A stretch of 6,965 nucleotides of DNA. It comes from an uncultured Clostridia bacterium (GTDB lineage: Bacteria > Bacillota > Clostridia > Christensenellales > Aristaeellaceae). Each line of letters starts with the position of its first letter. The first letter of the stretch is position 1. Position numbers and translations under genes: made by a program. This document shows positions 4,552 through 6,965 of this stretch, piece by piece. The DNA lies in assembly GCA_934647145.1 (NCBI GenBank), contig CAKUFB010000140.1, positions 1 to 6,965 of the forward strand, read 5' to 3'. The notes under the pieces were generated by a model. The model had not been told where the DNA came from. It made no database searches and was given only the letters and a program-made list of their open reading frames with translations.

Positions 4552-5242
4552 TCGCGAAAGAGTGGTTGCCGATGACGGTGTGAACGGTGCGGGTGAGAAT
4601 CCAGGAGCTGGAGGAGACGTTGCGGGCGTTGTAGAAGTACAGGCAGCCGCCGGTGGGATCCCAGCCGTTCATGGCCTCCCGGGCGGCGCGCAGGCAGTCG
4701 TCCGTCGGGGTGTTGTAGATGGAGCCGTTCATGACCGACTCGAACGCCCCGCTCTGGTAAATCACGCCCGAGAGCGTGTTGGGGAAGCTGGACGAGCGCA
4801 CGCGGTTGAGCACCACAGCGGCCACCGCCACCTTGCCCTTGTAGCTCTCGCCGCGCGCCTCGGCATAGACCAGTCGCGCCAGCAGGTACTGGTTCGCGCT
4901 GGTCTGCGAACCGGCCGTCGTGGCGGAAGACGCGGAGCCTCTCAGCGTCACGCCCAGCGCGGCGGCGGTCTTCGCGCCCACCCGGCCGTCGGCGGTCAGG
5001 CCGTTGCGCTTCTGAAACCAGATCACCGCGTCGCGGGTGGCCTCGCCGTATTTGCCGTCCGCCGTGCCGCTTAAGTATCCGTACTGGATCAGGCGCTTCT
5101 GTACCCTGACCACGTTTTCGCCGCTCGAGCCCACCTCCAGCACCACCGCCGCCTGCGCCGCGCCCCACAGCGCCAGAAGCGCCGTCAGCGCCGCGCACAG
5201 CGCAATCCACTTTGCCCTCCGGCTCAGTTTCCTGCCAGCCAC
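4547..5242 (-). CDS. sleB: Spore cortex-lytic enzyme SleB
   Basis: SleB is a lytic transglycosylase that cleaves muramic-delta-lactam-containing cortex peptidoglycan during germination. From the GTG at 5242 the protein is 231 residues. It has a positively charged start with a hydrophobic export signal (about 11-31), then a PG_binding_1 domain (about 37-97, with DGKYGEATRDAVIWFQ). A Ser/Thr-rich linker (about 101-117) leads to the SleB/CwlJ hydrolase domain (118-231). In LVYAEARGESYKGKVAVAAV, Glu128 corresponds to the family's catalytic Glu. The GTG has a perfect AGGAGGT 6 nt upstream; an ATG at 5347 in the same frame lacks this and would place 35 unlikely residues before the signal. The start overlaps the end of spoIIR by 19 nt, so translation is probably coupled. 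At 231 residues it is shorter than B. subtilis SleB (about 305), mostly in the linker and N-terminus. Confidence 0.93.
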   Translation of the reverse strand: MAGRKLSRRAKWIALCAALTALLALWGAAQAAVVLEVGSSGENVVRVQKRLIQYGYLSGTADGKYGEATRDAVIWFQKRNGLTADGRVGAKTAAALGVTLRGSASSATTAGSQTSANQYLLARLVYAEARGESYKGKVAVAAVVLNRVRSSSFPNTLSGVIYQSGAFESVMNGSIYNTPTDDCLRAAREAMNGWDPTGGCLYFYNARNVSSSSWILTRTVHTVIGNHSFAT

Positions 5243-5757
5243 CCGCTCACCTCCTGAAAGACGCCGCGCATCCAGCGCCCGATCGCGCTGTAAAATACCG
5301 GCGGCGTCTCCGTATCCACGCACAGCGAGGGATACAGCACGCACCACCAGTTGCGCCCCTCGCCCGCGCCCAGCACCACCCGCACCGCGCGGTAGGTTCC
5401 CGCGGGCACCAGCTCGCCCGCGTACACGCGGTCGGGAAACTCGAACTCACCCGCCTGCGCAAGCACCTTGCCCGAAAAACCGCCCACTCTCGCGAACAGC
5501 CGCGCCGTGCCCTCGAGCAGCGGCAGGTTCTCCTGAATCGTCTCCCAGGCCGCATCCGCGCTGCCGCAGTCCCGCAGCAGCGACGCGCTCACTGCCCGCA
5601 CCCCGTCGCGCACCCACAGCTTGAGCGCCTGATCCCGTGCGCTGTCGCTGCAGGCCACCACGTGCAGCCGCACATATTCGCCCGTCTCACAGGCCTTCGC
5701 GCGGCCGGGCAGCAGGCAGGCCGCCAGCACAAGCGCGACAAATAAGCGTTTAGCCAT
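5224..5757 (-). CDS. spoIIR: Stage II sporulation protein R
   Basis: SpoIIR is the forespore signalling protein that is secreted toward the mother cell and triggers SpoIIGA to process pro-sigma-E. This 177-residue protein has an N-terminal signal segment (about 4-22). The family motif RLHVVACSDSARDQALKLWV (30-49) is present, with Cys36 where Asn is common in relatives. FPDRVYAGELVPAGTYRAVR (107-126) and VLGAGEGRNWWCVLYPSLC (128-146) follow. The ATG at 5757 is preferred to the adjacent in-frame GTG at 5760 because AGGGGG sits at a suitable distance upstream. sleB overlaps its 3' end and ypeB follows, giving a sporulation-to-germination cluster. Sigma-F control is expected from the family; GAATA about 55 nt upstream is only a weak -35 candidate. 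Confidence 0.93.
   Translation of the reverse strand: MAKRLFVALVLAACLLPGRAKACETGEYVRLHVVACSDSARDQALKLWVRDGVRAVSASLLRDCGSADAAWETIQENLPLLEGTARLFARVGGFSGKVLAQAGEFEFPDRVYAGELVPAGTYRAVRVVLGAGEGRNWWCVLYPSLCVDTETPPVFYSAIGRWMRGVFQEVSGWLAGN
5249..5255 (-). promoter_or_regulatory. Perfect Shine-Dalgarno for sleB inside spoIIR
   Basis: The minus strand reads AGGAGGT, 6 nt before the GTG at 5242 and within the last codons of spoIIR. It fixes a GTG start for sleB. Confidence 0.8.
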
Positions 5758-5891
5758 CACATCGGTTCCCCCTGTTCATGGGATACCTTCAGGATGAACC
5801 GTTTCACGAATTTTATTCCCTGATTGTGCTTGATCTTTTGGGCTGGCTGATATATCATGGAGGCATGTAATCTTCAGCTTGGAGGAATAAT
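5758..5891. other. Divergent promoter region between spoIIR and yhaM
   Basis: This AT-richer spacer must carry outward promoters for both genes. The rightward sigma-A candidate is listed separately. Leftward, no convincing sigma-F promoter could be fixed. TGATATATCA (about 5848-5857) is a perfect 10-bp palindrome overlapping the rightward -10. Confidence 0.6.
5830..5858 (+). promoter_or_regulatory. Candidate sigma-A promoter for yhaM
   Basis: TTGATC (5830-5835, 4/6) and TATCAT (5853-5858, 4/6) are separated by 17 nt, in the short spacer before yhaM. The overlapping TATATC at 5851 is an alternative -10 with a shorter 15-nt spacer. This is the best-placed candidate but not a strong one. Confidence 0.4.
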
Positions 5892-6845
5892 ATGCAGACG
5901 CAATTGTCTCACCTGATTAAAAACCAAATGTTCGAGGGCTTTCTGCTGGTCAGGAGCGGCGAACAGCGCACCTCGTCCAACGGAAGCAAGTTTCTGGATA
6001 TGACCCTGGCCGACATCACCGCCGAGGTCAACGCGAAGATGTGGGACGGAAATACCCCCGCGCCCAGGTGCGGCCAGGTCGTCAAGGTACGCGCGATGAT
6101 GCTGGAATACAACGGCCGCCCGCAGCTGCGCGTGGACAAGCTGCGCCCGCTCGAGGAGCGCGACCAGGTGGACATGAGCCTGCTCGTGCCCTGCGCGCCC
6201 TACCCGCCCGAGGACATGCTCAGGGCGCTGACCGACCGCGTGGCGAAGATGAAGGACGAGGGCCTGCGTCAGGTCGTGACGAAGCGCCTTGAAATGGCCG
6301 GGGACGCAATCTTGTACTTCCCCGCCGCGCAGAAGCTGCACCACGCCGAAAAGGGCGGCCTGCTGCACCACACCAGCACCATGCTGCGCCTGGCCGAGGC
6401 GGTCTGCGCCGTCTATCCCACGCTGGACAGCGACCTGCTCGCCGCCGGCGTGATCCTGCACGACCTGTGCAAGATGAGCGAGATGAACTCCGACGAGATG
6501 GGCGTGGTTACCGACTATACGGTCGAGGGCATGCTGCTGGGCCACCTGGTCGAGGGCGTGAGCGAGATTCAGGCCATCTGCGACGAGGTGGGCGTGGACG
6601 AGGAGCTCAAGCTGATGCTCTCCCACATGATTCTCTCCCACCACGACCTGCCCGAGTTTGGCAGCCCCAAGCCGCCCATGTTCCCCGAGGCCGAAATCCT
6701 GCACGAAATCGACCTCATGGACGCGCGCATGTACGAGATGAACCACGCCCTGCGCAGCGCCCAGCCCGGCGGCTTCACCGAGCGCATCTGGTCGCTCGAG
6801 CGCAAGCTCTACCGCCGCAAAGGCACATCCTCAGACGAAAAGTAG
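5892..6845 (+). CDS. yhaM: 3'-5' exoribonuclease YhaM family protein
   Basis: YhaM is a cytoplasmic metal-dependent 3'-5' exonuclease acting on RNA and single-stranded DNA, found mainly in Gram-positive bacteria. This 317-residue protein matches the family length (314 in B. subtilis). An N-terminal OB-fold nucleic-acid-binding domain spans about residues 11-88. An HD-type catalytic domain follows, with HHT at 159-161, the HD pair at H190-D191 in GVILHDLCKM, H218, H245, HH at 250-251 in SHHDLPEFGSP, and D275 in EIDLMDARM. The HD metal ligands appear intact. GGAGG (5881-5885) lies 6 nt before the ATG. It diverges from spoIIR and appears to be monocistronic up to the hairpin at 6874. It is probably a housekeeping RNA-turnover gene with no specific link to the sporulation genes. 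Confidence 0.93.
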   Translation: MQTQLSHLIKNQMFEGFLLVRSGEQRTSSNGSKFLDMTLADITAEVNAKMWDGNTPAPRCGQVVKVRAMMLEYNGRPQLRVDKLRPLEERDQVDMSLLVPCAPYPPEDMLRALTDRVAKMKDEGLRQVVTKRLEMAGDAILYFPAAQKLHHAEKGGLLHHTSTMLRLAEAVCAVYPTLDSDLLAAGVILHDLCKMSEMNSDEMGVVTDYTVEGMLLGHLVEGVSEIQAICDEVGVDEELKLMLSHMILSHHDLPEFGSPKPPMFPEAEILHEIDLMDARMYEMNHALRSAQPGGFTERIWSLERKLYRRKGTSSDEK

Positions 6846-6873
6846 AAGTCACGCGGAGATTCAAGCCTTTTCT

Positions 6874-6965
<92 letters not shown>

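Noticed and set aside
5760..5820. Sigma-F promoter for spoIIR
   Set aside because: Expected from biology, and GAATA is present, but no -10 at proper spacing matches well enough to annotate.
5874..6746. Minus-strand 290-codon frame opposite yhaM
   Set aside because: It is His/Val/Leu-rich antisense of a clear YhaM gene with intact HD motifs.

Overview
The window looks like a contig from a GC-rich, spore-forming member of the Bacillota (Clostridia-like). Three genes of endospore formation and germination (spoIIR, sleB, ypeB) and a Firmicutes-type YhaM exoribonuclease support this, and coding GC content is visibly high. Both ends look like assembly break points. The left end lies in what appears to be the promoter and boxA leader of a leftward rRNA operon. 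The right end is a run of 73 G directly after a strong GC hairpin, which is most likely a sequencing artefact.

Layout: 1-146 carries a near-consensus leftward sigma-A promoter and a boxA-like leader with no protein gene. 147-320 is AT-rich and holds two small palindromes and a rightward sigma-A promoter. 324-569 (+) encodes an unrecognised 81-residue Cys-rich zinc-ribbon-like protein, followed by a terminator. 646-1752 (+) encodes a collagen-like protein with a duplicated Cys/Pro-rich N-terminal motif, 61 uninterrupted Gly-X-Y triplets and a BclA-C/C1q-like C-terminal domain. 1811-2872 (+) encodes a GT2-type glycosyltransferase with a TPR-like tail. 2882-2927 holds two perfect hairpins between convergent genes. 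Leftward, spoIIR (5757-5224), sleB (5242-4547) and ypeB (4243-2939) form a probable operon. Between sleB and ypeB sits about 300 bp of palindromic repeat DNA. 5892-6845 (+) is yhaM, divergent from spoIIR.

How the parts fit: SpoIIR signals from the forespore to start SpoIIGA processing of pro-sigma-E. SleB and YpeB are made in the forespore and degrade the spore cortex at germination. The collagen-like protein plus adjacent glycosyltransferase is best read as a candidate spore-surface glycoprotein and its modifying enzyme, by analogy with the BclA exosporium proteins and the C. difficile sgtA-bclA3 pair. That role is inference. The most unusual features are the collagen/glycosyltransferase pair with its possibly competing RNA hairpins, and the palindromic mosaic between sleB and ypeB.
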